Shown: piece after piece, positions 1 through 6,626 of the stretch
Numbering within the stretch: the stretch's first letter is position 1
Layout of the letters: every line of letters starts with the position of its first letter
Assembly (NCBI GenBank): GCA_024636575.1
Contig: JAGXGU010000160.1
Location: 1 to 9,772, forward strand
Source of the DNA: Altererythrobacter sp.
GTDB taxonomy: Bacteria; Pseudomonadota; Alphaproteobacteria; Sphingomonadales; Sphingomonadaceae
Direction of reading: 5' to 3'
DNA: 9,772 bases
Translations under genes and position numbers: made by a program
The notes under the pieces: generated by a model
What the model saw: the letters and a program-made list of their open reading frames with translations, nothing else
Database searches by the model: none
Told to the model about the DNA's origin: nothing

Positions 1-912
1 CGGCAGTGCGGGTCTTCCCAGCAGGCGATCCAGTTCGCGGCGCAGGCGGTAATGTCCGGTACGCAGGATGTGGTGATCGCCGCCGGTGTCGAAAGCATGA
101 GCCGTGTGCCGATGGGCTCCACCGCCAGTTTCCACATGAAGGAAGGGCTGGGGATATACAAATCGCCTGGTCTGGAGGAGAAATATCCCGGCATCATGTG
201 GTCCCAGTTCATGGGCGCGGAGATGATCGTCGACAAGCATGGGCTTACGAAGGACGATCTCGACCGGTTTGCCTATGAAAGCCACCGGCGCGCAATCGCC
301 GCCACGCAGGCGGGCGCATTCGACGCGGAAATCGTGCCGATCACCATCGACACGCCCGAGGGAGCGCAGCAGCACACGGTGGATGAAGGCATCCGTTTCG
401 ATGCGACGATGGAAAGTATCGCCTCGGTTAAATTGCTGAGCGAAAACGGCCGGCTTACCGCGGCATCCTCCAGCCAGATCTGCGACGGGTCCAGCGCGGC
501 GCTGATCGTGTCGGAAAAAGTGCTGCGGGAACATGGGCTGACCCCGATGGCCCGCATCCACAATCTGACCGTGACTGCCGGCGATCCGGTGATCATGCTG
601 GAAGAACCCCTGTTCGCCACCGACCGCGCCTTGCAGCGCGCTGGAATGTCGATCAATGACATCGACCTGTTCGAAGTGAACGAGGCGTTTGCTTCCGTTC
701 CGCTTGCATGGCTGAAGCATACCGGGGCCGATCCGGAGAAGCTGAACGTGAATGGCGGGGCGATTGCCCTCGGGCATCCACTCGGCGAGTCCGGCACCAA
801 ATTGATGGCGACCTTGCTGCATGCCTTGAAGGCCCGCGGCAAGAAATATGGCCTGCAAACCATGTGCGAAGGTGGCGGCGTAGCCAATGTAACAATCGTC
901 GAGGCACTTTAG
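1..912 (+). CDS. Thiolase family protein (acetyl-CoA acetyltransferase / 3-ketoacyl-CoA thiolase), 5' end missing
   Basis: This enzyme cleaves a 3-ketoacyl-CoA with CoA to release acetyl-CoA, or runs the reverse condensation; it is cytoplasmic. The reading frame is open from the first base, so the gene starts upstream. 303 residues are visible, against about 390 for the family, so roughly the first 85-90 are missing. The nucleophilic cysteine lies in a CGSSQQA motif (codon at 7-9). NEAF is at 679-690, the catalytic GHP histidine codon at 775-777, and the second catalytic cysteine, in CEGGG, at 865-867. All thiolase II active-site elements in view are therefore intact. An in-frame ATG at 52 lies after the catalytic cysteine and cannot be the true start. 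The loop after GHP reads GHPLGESG, with Glu where Ala is common. It is followed 52 bases later by an HSD10-like dehydrogenase, which fits a beta-oxidation-type operon. The chain length or ring substrate is not determinable. Confidence 0.95.
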   Translation, partial: RQCGSSQQAIQFAAQAVMSGTQDVVIAAGVESMSRVPMGSTASFHMKEGLGIYKSPGLEEKYPGIMWSQFMGAEMIVDKHGLTKDDLDRFAYESHRRAIAATQAGAFDAEIVPITIDTPEGAQQHTVDEGIRFDATMESIASVKLLSENGRLTAASSSQICDGSSAALIVSEKVLREHGLTPMARIHNLTVTAGDPVIMLEEPLFATDRALQRAGMSINDIDLFEVNEAFASVPLAWLKHTGADPEKLNVNGGAIALGHPLGESGTKLMATLLHALKARGKKYGLQTMCEGGGVANVTIVEAL

Positions 913-964
913 AGCGCTACTGCAAGAGCTATTTCACAGAGTTAGAACGCAAGAGGAATTCAGA

Positions 965-1747
965 ATGTTTTTGGATAGCAATACTGCCGCCGTCGTAACC
1001 GGCGCGGCATCCGGTCTGGGCGAAGCTACTGCGCGTGCGCTGGCGGCCAAGGGTGTGAAGGTCGCGATTTTCGACCTGCAGGAAGAAAAGGGCAAGAAGG
1101 TTGCCGAGGAAATCGGCGGCATATTCTGCGAAGTGAATGTGACCGATGATGCCTCCGTCGATGCCGGTTTTGCCAAGGCGCGTGAGGCGCATGGACAGGA
1201 ACGCATCCTGGTCAATTGCGCGGGCGTGGGCAATGCGATCAAGACCGCCAGCCGGTCCAAGACCGATGGTTCGATCAAGCATTTCCCGCTCGATGCGTTC
1301 AACTTCATCATCCAGATCAATCTGGTCGGCACGTTCCGCTGCATTGCCAAATCGGCTGCCGGAATGCTCACGCTGGATCCGCTGGAAGACGGCGCGCGCG
1401 GGGCGATTGTCAACACCGCCAGCGTGGCTGCCGAAGATGGCCAGATGGGCCAGGCCGCCTATGCCGCGTCGAAGGGCGGGGTGGTTGGCATGACGTTGCC
1501 GATCGCGCGCGATCTGATGAGCGAAGGTATCCGCGTAAACACCATCCTGCCGGGTATTTTCAACACCCCGCTGATGAATGCGGCACCGCCACAGGTGAAG
1601 GAAGCTCTCGCGGCTTCCGTGCCGTTCCCCAAACGTCTTGGATATCCGGAAGAATATGCCAAACTGGCCCTGGCCATGATCGACAATGACTATTTCAATG
1701 GCGAAGACGTGCGCCTTGATGGCGGGATCCGGATGGCGCCCCGCTGA
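965..1747 (+). CDS. SDR family NAD-dependent dehydrogenase, HSD10-like (3-hydroxyacyl-CoA dehydrogenase type 2)
   Basis: A 260-residue classical short-chain dehydrogenase. The Rossmann motif TGAASGLG is at residues 12-19. Asp37 ends beta-strand 2 (VAIFD), which is the usual mark of NAD(H) preference. NCAG is at 84-87, and the catalytic tetrad is Asn119, Ser153, Tyr166 and Lys170 (YAASK). The segment around the active site, with GQMGQAAYAASKGG followed by GMTLPIARDL, closely resembles type 2 3-hydroxyacyl-CoA dehydrogenases (HSD17B10 group). These oxidise 3-hydroxyacyl-CoA, including branched-chain and steroid-derived substrates, to the 3-keto form that a thiolase can then cleave. The neighbouring thiolase and crotonase agree with this role. 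The start ATG has an AGAGGA ribosome site 7 bases upstream. The family assignment is firm; the substrate is inferred. Confidence 0.93.
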   Translation: MFLDSNTAAVVTGAASGLGEATARALAAKGVKVAIFDLQEEKGKKVAEEIGGIFCEVNVTDDASVDAGFAKAREAHGQERILVNCAGVGNAIKTASRSKTDGSIKHFPLDAFNFIIQINLVGTFRCIAKSAAGMLTLDPLEDGARGAIVNTASVAAEDGQMGQAAYAASKGGVVGMTLPIARDLMSEGIRVNTILPGIFNTPLMNAAPPQVKEALAASVPFPKRLGYPEEYAKLALAMIDNDYFNGEDVRLDGGIRMAPR

Positions 1748-1770
1748 GTAGTCCGGCGTTAAGCGGATGT

Positions 1771-1776
1771 GGAGAG
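1771..1776 (+). promoter_or_regulatory. Ribosome binding site deciding the crotonase start
   Basis: GGAGAG lies 4 bases before the ATG at 1781 (6 bases counting from the GGAG core). A GTG at 1769 in the same frame would sit on top of this site and has no good ribosome site of its own, so the ATG is preferred. Confidence 0.6.
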
Positions 1777-1780
1777 CGTG

Positions 1781-2653
1781 ATGGGCGATTTCACCCAGAT
1801 CAAATATGAAGTTGATGGACCGGTAGCCACCATCACGCTCGATCGCCCGCAAAAACTGAATGCCTATACGCGTCATATGATGGGCGAGATTTGTGCCGCG
1901 ATGGATATGGCGGACGGAGACGATTCCGTTCGCGCGGTCATTTTTACGGGCGCGGGCGAGCGGGCCTTTTGCGCCGGGGCCGATCTGACGCCCGAAGATG
2001 GCGGTGGACCGTTTTCCAGCGATGCGCCGGTCGATGATCTGTCGGATGACAGCGTGCGTGATGGTGGCGGGCGGTTGACGCTGCGGCTGTTTCAATCGAC
2101 CAAACCGCTGATTTCCGCCTGCAACGGGGTTGCTGTCGGCGTGGGCGCAACGATGCAGTTGGCGATGGATTTCCGGCTGGCAGCCGACAATGCGCGCTAT
2201 GGTTTCGTGTTTGCGCGGCGCGGGATTGTGCCGGAAGCCTGCTCCAGCTGGTTCCTGCCCAAAATCGTCGGGATCAGCCAGGCTCTGGAATGGTGCATGA
2301 CCGGCCGTGTTTTCGATGCCGAGGAGGCGCTGCGCGGGGGACTGGTCCGGTCTGTTCACCCTGCGGCAGAATTGATGGATGCCGCGCGCGGCCTTGCTCT
2401 CGAAATCGCTGAAAACACCAGTGCCGTATCGGTTGCCATGACCCGCGCGATGTTGTGGCGATTGTCCGTTGCCGATCATCCGATGCTGGCACACCGGGTC
2501 GATAGCAGATCGATCTTCCGCCTGTCGAAAGGCGCGGATGCCAGGGAAGGCATCCAGAGCTTTCTCGAGAAGCGCCCACCCGAATTTCCGGGCAAGGTAT
2601 CGCGTGATATGCCCGACTTCTACCCTTGGTGGGACGAACCTGGCTTCGAATAG
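1781..2653 (+). CDS. Divergent crotonase (enoyl-CoA hydratase/isomerase family protein)
   Basis: A 290-residue crotonase-fold protein that binds an acyl-CoA thioester. The CoA-binding start is DRPQKLNAYT (21-30). The two oxyanion-hole segments are CAGADL (64-69) and GVAVGVGATM (116-125), and the family C-terminal region with REGIQSFLEKRPPEF is present. Aligned by eye to rat mitochondrial enoyl-CoA hydratase, the two catalytic glutamates (Glu144 and Glu164) fall on Thr124 and Phe144, so classical hydratase chemistry is doubtful. A glutamate is present at 152 in RRGIVPEACSSWFLP. That is close to where some enoyl-CoA isomerases carry their single acid, so isomerase or another crotonase activity is an alternative. 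An insertion rich in Asp, Gly and Ser (about 72-96) sits between the oxyanion segments. It lies 33 bases after the dehydrogenase and probably shares its transcript. The superfamily is certain; the reaction is not. Confidence 0.92.
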   Translation: MGDFTQIKYEVDGPVATITLDRPQKLNAYTRHMMGEICAAMDMADGDDSVRAVIFTGAGERAFCAGADLTPEDGGGPFSSDAPVDDLSDDSVRDGGGRLTLRLFQSTKPLISACNGVAVGVGATMQLAMDFRLAADNARYGFVFARRGIVPEACSSWFLPKIVGISQALEWCMTGRVFDAEEALRGGLVRSVHPAAELMDAARGLALEIAENTSAVSVAMTRAMLWRLSVADHPMLAHRVDSRSIFRLSKGADAREGIQSFLEKRPPEFPGKVSRDMPDFYPWWDEPGFE

Positions 2654-2713
2654 CCGCAAGTCTTATCCAGACCGCCGCTGACCCGGCATCTTGTGTTCCG
2701 GGCCGGTTCAGGT

Positions 2714-2717
2714 AGGA
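2714..2717 (+). promoter_or_regulatory. Ribosome binding site for the MarR-type regulator
   Basis: AGGA lies 9 bases before the ATG at 2727. It supports this start over an in-frame TTG at 2691, which would add 12 residues with no family character. Confidence 0.5.
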
Positions 2718-2726
2718 ATTCAGGGA

Positions 2727-3215
2727 ATGTCAGATAGAATTTCCCCGGCGTTGAGCCTTGCCGAGTTCCTGCCCTACCAGCTTTCGATCACGTCGAATGC
2801 GGTCAGCAACCGCATTGCGGAGGTTTATCGCAGCGAATTCAGCCTGAAAGTGACCGAGTGGCGGGTGATGGCGGTTCTGGGCGATAGCGGGCCATTGACC
2901 CAGCGGCATCTCACCGAATTGACCCTGATGGACAAGGTTGCGGTAAACCGCGCCTGCAAGCTGCTGGAACAACGCGGCCTCGTCAGCCGGAGGCCGAATG
3001 AAGATGACGGCCGGTCGCACCTGCTGGCTCTGACGGATGCAGGGTGGGAAGTGCATGACGGAATCGTACCCCTGGCGCGGGCGATGGAAAGCAGGTTGCT
3101 CGAACCGCTTGACGATGCGGAACGCCAGACTTTCGTCTCCCTGTTGCAGCGTTTGCGGGATCAGTCGGAAAAACTTGGTCCCGCAATCGTGACTGACGAT
3201 TGCGGGACCGAATAA
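2727..3215 (+). CDS. MarR family winged helix-turn-helix transcriptional regulator
   Basis: A 162-residue protein of the normal size for MarR dimeric DNA-binding regulators. An N-terminal helical dimerisation part (about 8-40) leads into the winged helix. EWRVMAVL (44-51) and the helix-turn-helix (about 57-82) are followed by the wing, with the family signature DDGRSHLLALTDAG (93-106). C-terminal helices (about 108-150) complete the dimer interface. MarR proteins usually repress neighbouring genes and release DNA on binding a small ligand; those beside CoA-ester pathways often respond to an aromatic acid or its CoA thioester. The gene starts 73 bases after the crotonase, in the same direction, so autoregulation of this cluster is plausible but inferred. 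The last codons overlap a long inverted repeat (3177-3209). No convincing operator palindrome was found just upstream. Confidence 0.93.
   Translation: MSDRISPALSLAEFLPYQLSITSNAVSNRIAEVYRSEFSLKVTEWRVMAVLGDSGPLTQRHLTELTLMDKVAVNRACKLLEQRGLVSRRPNEDDGRSHLLALTDAGWEVHDGIVPLARAMESRLLEPLDDAERQTFVSLLQRLRDQSEKLGPAIVTDDCGTE
3169..3211 (-). terminator. Rho-independent terminator of the cpa/tad operon, overlapping the end of marR
   Basis: A perfect 14-bp inverted repeat (arms 3177-3190 and 3196-3209) has a 5-base loop. Read on the - strand it is followed, after a short AAG, by five T residues (complement of A 3169-3173), which is the layout of an intrinsic terminator for transcripts coming from tadC. On the + strand only an AT-rich tail without a T-run follows, so termination of the marR transcript is less certain, though the same hairpin may protect its 3' end. 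The repeat encodes the C-terminal residues of the MarR protein. Confidence 0.75.
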
Positions 3216-3242
3216 TTCGCGAACTGGTGCCGTCCAGTCCGG

Positions 3243-4262
3243 TCAGGCCCCGCCTGCTTTCGGCGTGCCGTCCGCGAAGGCATCGCTGATCGAACAGGCT
3301 GCAGGGCCAAGGATCACGATGAACAGCACGGGCAGGATGAACAGAATCAGCGGAATGGTCATGATCGCTGGCAGACGCGCGGCCTTTTCTTCGGCGCGCA
3401 TCATTCGTTCGTTGCGGAATTCGGCAGACAGAACGCGCAGCGCCGATGCCAGCGGCGTGCCGTAACGTTCGGTCTGGACCATGGTGGTCACCACGCCCTT
3501 CACCGATTCAAGATCGACACGGTAGGCGAGGTTGTTGAATGCCATTTTCCGTTCCGTCAGGAAGGACAGTTCGATGGCAGTGAGCGCGAATTCGTCACCC
3601 AGTTCAGGATAGGCACGGCCCAATTCCTTGGCGACACGGTTAAAGGCGGCATCGACGGTCAAACCGGCTTCGGCACAGATCACCAACAGATCGAGCGCAT
3701 CGGGAAGACCCTTGCGGACCAGATCGGTGCGCTTCTTGGCCTTGTTCTGAATGAAAATTTCAGGACCTTTGTAGCCAGCCAGAAGTGCGGCTGCGAACCC
3801 GCCAAAACGTTTGAAGCTGCCCCATTCAGGGAACATGTCGGAAGCATAGAATAGATACGCCCCAATGCTGCCCAGCACGATCGGCAAAACCAGCCGCGCC
3901 ATAATGACCACCACGGCCAATTCCTTGTTGCGGATACCGGCGTGGGCCAGCTTTTGCTGGACCGCTTCTATCTGACTTTGCTGCAGTACTTTCAGGCCCG
4001 CGAGCGTATCCTTCACGCGTTCGGTGCCTTCGGTCTTGTGGATCAGGCTGCTGCGTTTCTTGGTGTTCGCTTTGACAATGCCTGCCTTCAGTTCGTCGCG
4101 GCGCGCATTGAGTGCCTTCACACGGCCGGCCATCGGATCTCTGACCGTGACGGCAGCATAGATCGCCAAAATGACGGCCAGGGCGGCGACACCGGCCAGA
4201 ATCGTACCGACGAGAATTACGTCGAAACCGAGCAATGTTGGTCCAGGCGGGGTGTTGATCAT
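3243..4262 (-). CDS. tadC: TadC, Flp pilus inner-membrane platform protein (type II secretion F domain)
   Basis: A 339-residue integral membrane protein of the type II secretion F/TadC family. Together with TadB it forms the inner-membrane platform on which the pilus motor ATPase acts to polymerise Flp pilin. A first membrane helix lies at about 14-38 and a second at about 115-140; a possible third covers about 153-165, and the C-terminal one is about 300-325. The cytoplasmic F domain spans about 180-295 and includes LPDALDLLVICAEAGLTVDAA (split as LPDALD 186-191 and CAEAGLTVDAA 196-206) and the YGTPLASALRVLSAEFR region (267-283). A basic stretch (about 48-70) follows the first helix. The ATG has AGGA 8 bases upstream, and the gap to tadB is 15 bases. 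It is the last gene of the - strand run, ending 27 bases from the convergent marR stop. No tadD-like TPR gene follows. Confidence 0.93.
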   Translation of the reverse strand: MINTPPGPTLLGFDVILVGTILAGVAALAVILAIYAAVTVRDPMAGRVKALNARRDELKAGIVKANTKKRSSLIHKTEGTERVKDTLAGLKVLQQSQIEAVQQKLAHAGIRNKELAVVVIMARLVLPIVLGSIGAYLFYASDMFPEWGSFKRFGGFAAALLAGYKGPEIFIQNKAKKRTDLVRKGLPDALDLLVICAEAGLTVDAAFNRVAKELGRAYPELGDEFALTAIELSFLTERKMAFNNLAYRVDLESVKGVVTTMVQTERYGTPLASALRVLSAEFRNERMMRAEEKAARLPAIMTIPLILFILPVLFIVILGPAACSISDAFADGTPKAGGA

Positions 4263-4277
4263 TGTCTTGTTCCTCGC

Positions 4278-5249
4278 TCAGATCTCGAAGCTGACCATCT
4301 TGGACATGATGAATGCGCCGAGTGACATCCAGACTGCGCCGCCCATACCGATGACCATCAGGCGTTCGTCAGTGAAAAACGTCCCGATGTACGTCGGGTT
4401 GATCCACCAGATCATGGTGAACACCATGAAGGGCAGGCAACCTACGATGTAGGCAGAGGCCTTGGATTCCGAGCTCATTGCCCGGATTTTAAGCTTCATT
4501 TGCGCACGTTTGCGCAAGACATCGCCTAGGTTGGACAGTGTTTCAGCCAGATTGCCCCCGGTCTCGCGCTGGATGGCCAGGGTAACGACGAAGAAATTGA
4601 ATTCGGGGATCCCCAGACGGTCGCCGGTTTCCTGGAGGGATTCCTCCATCGTACGGCCAATCCTGATGCGTTCGACAACGCCTTTGAATTCCGAGCCCAC
4701 GGGGCCGGGCACTTCCTGTGCGACAACGCCCAGGGTTTCGGTGACCGGTAGGCCCGAACGCAGCCCGCGAACGAGCAAGTCGATTGCATCCGGGAATTTG
4801 GCATTGAACTGGTTGGTTCGTCTCTTGATGTGGAAATTGACCACCATGTGCGGCAGGCCCGCGCCGACTACGAAACCCAGGCCCAAGCCCAGCAAAGCTG
4901 CGCCGGATTTGAGAAATATCAGTACCGCAATGGCCATGCCCAGGCCGAGCGAGCTATAGAGATATTGCGAAACCGTCCATGTTTTGCCAGATCGGTCGAG
5001 CCGGGAGGCGAGCGCTTCCGCGCGAGAGCCGGAGCCTGCGACTTTGAAAGCCTTGGGTTTGCGAGCTGCGATCGCTTTCTTGAGCTGCGATTCAACTTTG
5101 GTGTTGGTGCTTTCAGAATGGCGATAGCGCACGGCATCGAGCCTGCGCTTGCTGGCTTTGCCAACAGACGGGCCGGCCACCAATACGTATCCGATAGCCA
5201 TCAAGGTCATCATTCCGCAGACAACCAGCAGGAGCTGTAAAATGCTCAT
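4278..5249 (-). CDS. tadB: TadB, Flp pilus inner-membrane platform protein (type II secretion F domain)
   Basis: A 323-residue membrane protein paralogous to TadC, and its partner in the inner-membrane assembly platform. An N-terminal helix (about 2-25) is followed by a basic cytoplasmic stretch (31-70). A membrane hairpin lies at about 97-138. The F domain (about 150-255) has FPDAIDLLVRGLRSGLPVTE (152-171), the EVPGPVGSEF loop (179-188) and the RETGGNLAETLSNL motif (228-241). Two C-terminal helices follow (about 265-285 and 297-315). Start choice: the ATG at 5249 is the first in frame, with only a moderate ribosome site (GGA 7-9 bases upstream; AGGAAAGG further off). It sits 85 bases after cpaE with a terminator-like hairpin between them. 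That is wider than the other gaps in the operon, and it is where cpaF usually lies. Confidence 0.94.
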   Translation of the reverse strand: MSILQLLLVVCGMMTLMAIGYVLVAGPSVGKASKRRLDAVRYRHSESTNTKVESQLKKAIAARKPKAFKVAGSGSRAEALASRLDRSGKTWTVSQYLYSSLGLGMAIAVLIFLKSGAALLGLGLGFVVGAGLPHMVVNFHIKRRTNQFNAKFPDAIDLLVRGLRSGLPVTETLGVVAQEVPGPVGSEFKGVVERIRIGRTMEESLQETGDRLGIPEFNFFVVTLAIQRETGGNLAETLSNLGDVLRKRAQMKLKIRAMSSESKASAYIVGCLPFMVFTMIWWINPTYIGTFFTDERLMVIGMGGAVWMSLGAFIMSKMVSFEI

Positions 5250-5279
5250 GGTTATGTCCAGCCTTTCCTACTCATCACT

Positions 5280-5326
5280 AAAAATTGACGGGGTAGCTGC
5301 CCGGCCATTACGGTCGGGCAACCCCG
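5280..5326 (-). terminator. Terminator-like hairpin between cpaE and tadB
   Basis: A two-tier hairpin: the inner arms 5299-5306 and 5312-5319 pair over 8 bp with one G-U wobble. The outer arms 5289-5294 and 5321-5326 pair over 6 bp, with a small asymmetric internal loop. On the - strand the stem is followed after 4 bases by five T residues (complement of A 5280-5284). This could end the cpaBCDE transcript or act as a partial terminator that lowers tadBC expression. The 4-base gap before the T-run weakens the call. Confidence 0.55.
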
Positions 5327-5334
5327 ACATCGGA

Positions 5335-6615
5335 TTACTCGGCAGAAACCGATGCTTTCTTCTGCTTCTTCGCCAGCAAGGACTTGAGATCGAAATTGCC
5401 TAACAGGCTCTTTTTCTCGGGCTTGTCGTCCTCGGCCAGTTCGTCGCTGGAACCGAGGATATAATCGCCCACCTGACGGATGACGCTGCTCGATTTGTTC
5501 GAGCGATTGGCATCCACAAAGGTCTGGCCCAGCTTGGCTGCGTTGGCTGCCGCTTTCGCGTCATAGGGGATGGAGAAATCGATCTTGCGTTCGATCGATG
5601 CCTCGAAATCGGCCTTGCTGATTTCCATGATTCCGGACTGGACCTTGTTGGCCACGATCACGGGATGTGCGTGGGCAGCGTTGGATTTCAGCCAGGACAG
5701 GATCCGGATGGTATCGCGGGCCGAAGCCAGCGTCATTTCGGTTGCCAGCACGATCACGTTCACATCTGCCAGCAAATGCGGGAAGTTGATCAGCATATTG
5801 CGCGGTAGATCGATCATGGTCATCTCGAACGCCTGGCGGAATTCTTCCTCCAGTTGCACGAATGCCGAACCATCGGTCATCAATGGCGAATTGATCGGTG
5901 CTTCTGCCGACAGGATCGCCAGATTATCGTTCGCCCGGATCATGGCGCGTTCGATGAACAGGCCGTCGATCCGGCTGGGATTGTCGATCGCATCGGTCAG
6001 GCCGCGGCCCGGTTCCAGATCCAGCGCCAGCGCGCCGGTTCCGAAGTGAACGTCGAGATCGAGCAAGGCCGTTGGCATCTTGTGGTCGGTGCTGAACAGC
6101 CATGCGAGCGAGGTTGCCAGCGTGGAGGAACCAACACCGCCGCGGGTCCCGACAACAGCGGTCGAAATGTGACGCTTGGCCGCATTGGGATCGTTTGCCT
6201 TGGGCGAGGAGAAAACCGCCTGCGCCTGGGTAAGGGATTCCCGCAGCTGCCCGGCGGACAGCGGTTTCAGCAGATAATCGTGGATGCCGCTGCCGAGCAA
6301 ATCCCGGTACAGCCGCACGTCATTTACCTGACCAACGGCGATCACGACCGTGCCTGGTTCGCAAACCTCCGCCAGGGCGTTGATATCGTTCAGCGGATCG
6401 CCGCTTTCGGACAAATCGACCATCAGGATGTTCGGGCTGGCCGCCACCGAAAGCGATTGAATCGCATTTCGAAGACCGCCCTTGGCGCATTTTTCAGACT
6501 GCCAGCCGAGTTCGATCACTACCGGACGCAATACGTCCAGAGCGGCCTCGTCGCAGATGAAGGCGGCGAAGGGATCGCGGTTGCCGGCCGAGCCAGGTTT
6601 CCATGGAGCGTTCAT
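5335..6615 (-). CDS. cpaE: CpaE/TadZ, Flp pilus localisation protein (receiver-like domain plus ParA/MinD-like ATPase domain)
   Basis: A 426-residue protein that in Caulobacter and relatives places the Flp pilus machine at its cellular site. The N-terminal domain (about 15-130) has a response-regulator receiver fold, with the acidic pair Asp22/Glu23, Asp67 in ILMVDLSES and Lys117 in YLLKPL. The Ser/Thr switch position is not evident. The C-terminal domain (about 148-385) is ParA/MinD-like, with an atypical P-loop GTRGGVGSST (156-165) that lacks both usual lysines. LLDLDVHFG (184-192) and the MIDLPRN strand (267-273) follow. Such changed P-loops are known in the TadZ group. The tail (398-426) is rich in Lys and Leu and could be an amphipathic docking segment (inference). 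The ATG has AGGG 7 bases upstream; longer readings of the frame run into cpaD and are rejected. It lies 11 bases after cpaD. Confidence 0.93.
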   Translation of the reverse strand: MNAPWKPGSAGNRDPFAAFICDEAALDVLRPVVIELGWQSEKCAKGGLRNAIQSLSVAASPNILMVDLSESGDPLNDINALAEVCEPGTVVIAVGQVNDVRLYRDLLGSGIHDYLLKPLSAGQLRESLTQAQAVFSSPKANDPNAAKRHISTAVVGTRGGVGSSTLATSLAWLFSTDHKMPTALLDLDVHFGTGALALDLEPGRGLTDAIDNPSRIDGLFIERAMIRANDNLAILSAEAPINSPLMTDGSAFVQLEEEFRQAFEMTMIDLPRNMLINFPHLLADVNVIVLATEMTLASARDTIRILSWLKSNAAHAHPVIVANKVQSGIMEISKADFEASIERKIDFSIPYDAKAAANAAKLGQTFVDANRSNKSSSVIRQVGDYILGSSDELAEDDKPEKKSLLGNFDLKSLLAKKQKKASVSAE

Positions 6616-6622
6616 GATGTTT

Positions 6623-6626
6623 CCCT
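6623..6626 (-). promoter_or_regulatory. Ribosome binding site deciding the cpaE start
   Basis: AGGG lies 7 bases before the ATG at 6615. It fixes the start just after the cpaD stop and excludes upstream in-frame starts inside cpaD. Confidence 0.6.

Noticed and set aside
273..887. A - strand open frame of 204 codons inside the thiolase gene
   Set aside because: It is antisense to a gene with all the catalytic motifs expected in view, and its Ser/Arg/Pro/Ala-rich translation has no domain I recognise.
929..2659. A long open frame of 576 codons on the - strand opposite the dehydrogenase and crotonase genes
   Set aside because: It lies antisense to two genes with clear family motifs, spans their intergenic gap, shows no recognisable domain and is rich in Arg/His/Gln, as expected of a shadow frame in high-GC DNA.
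2682..2702. A 5-bp inverted repeat with an 11-base loop before marR, as a possible MarR operator or terminator
   Set aside because: The arms are too short and GC-only, expected by chance at this base composition, and there is no T-run.
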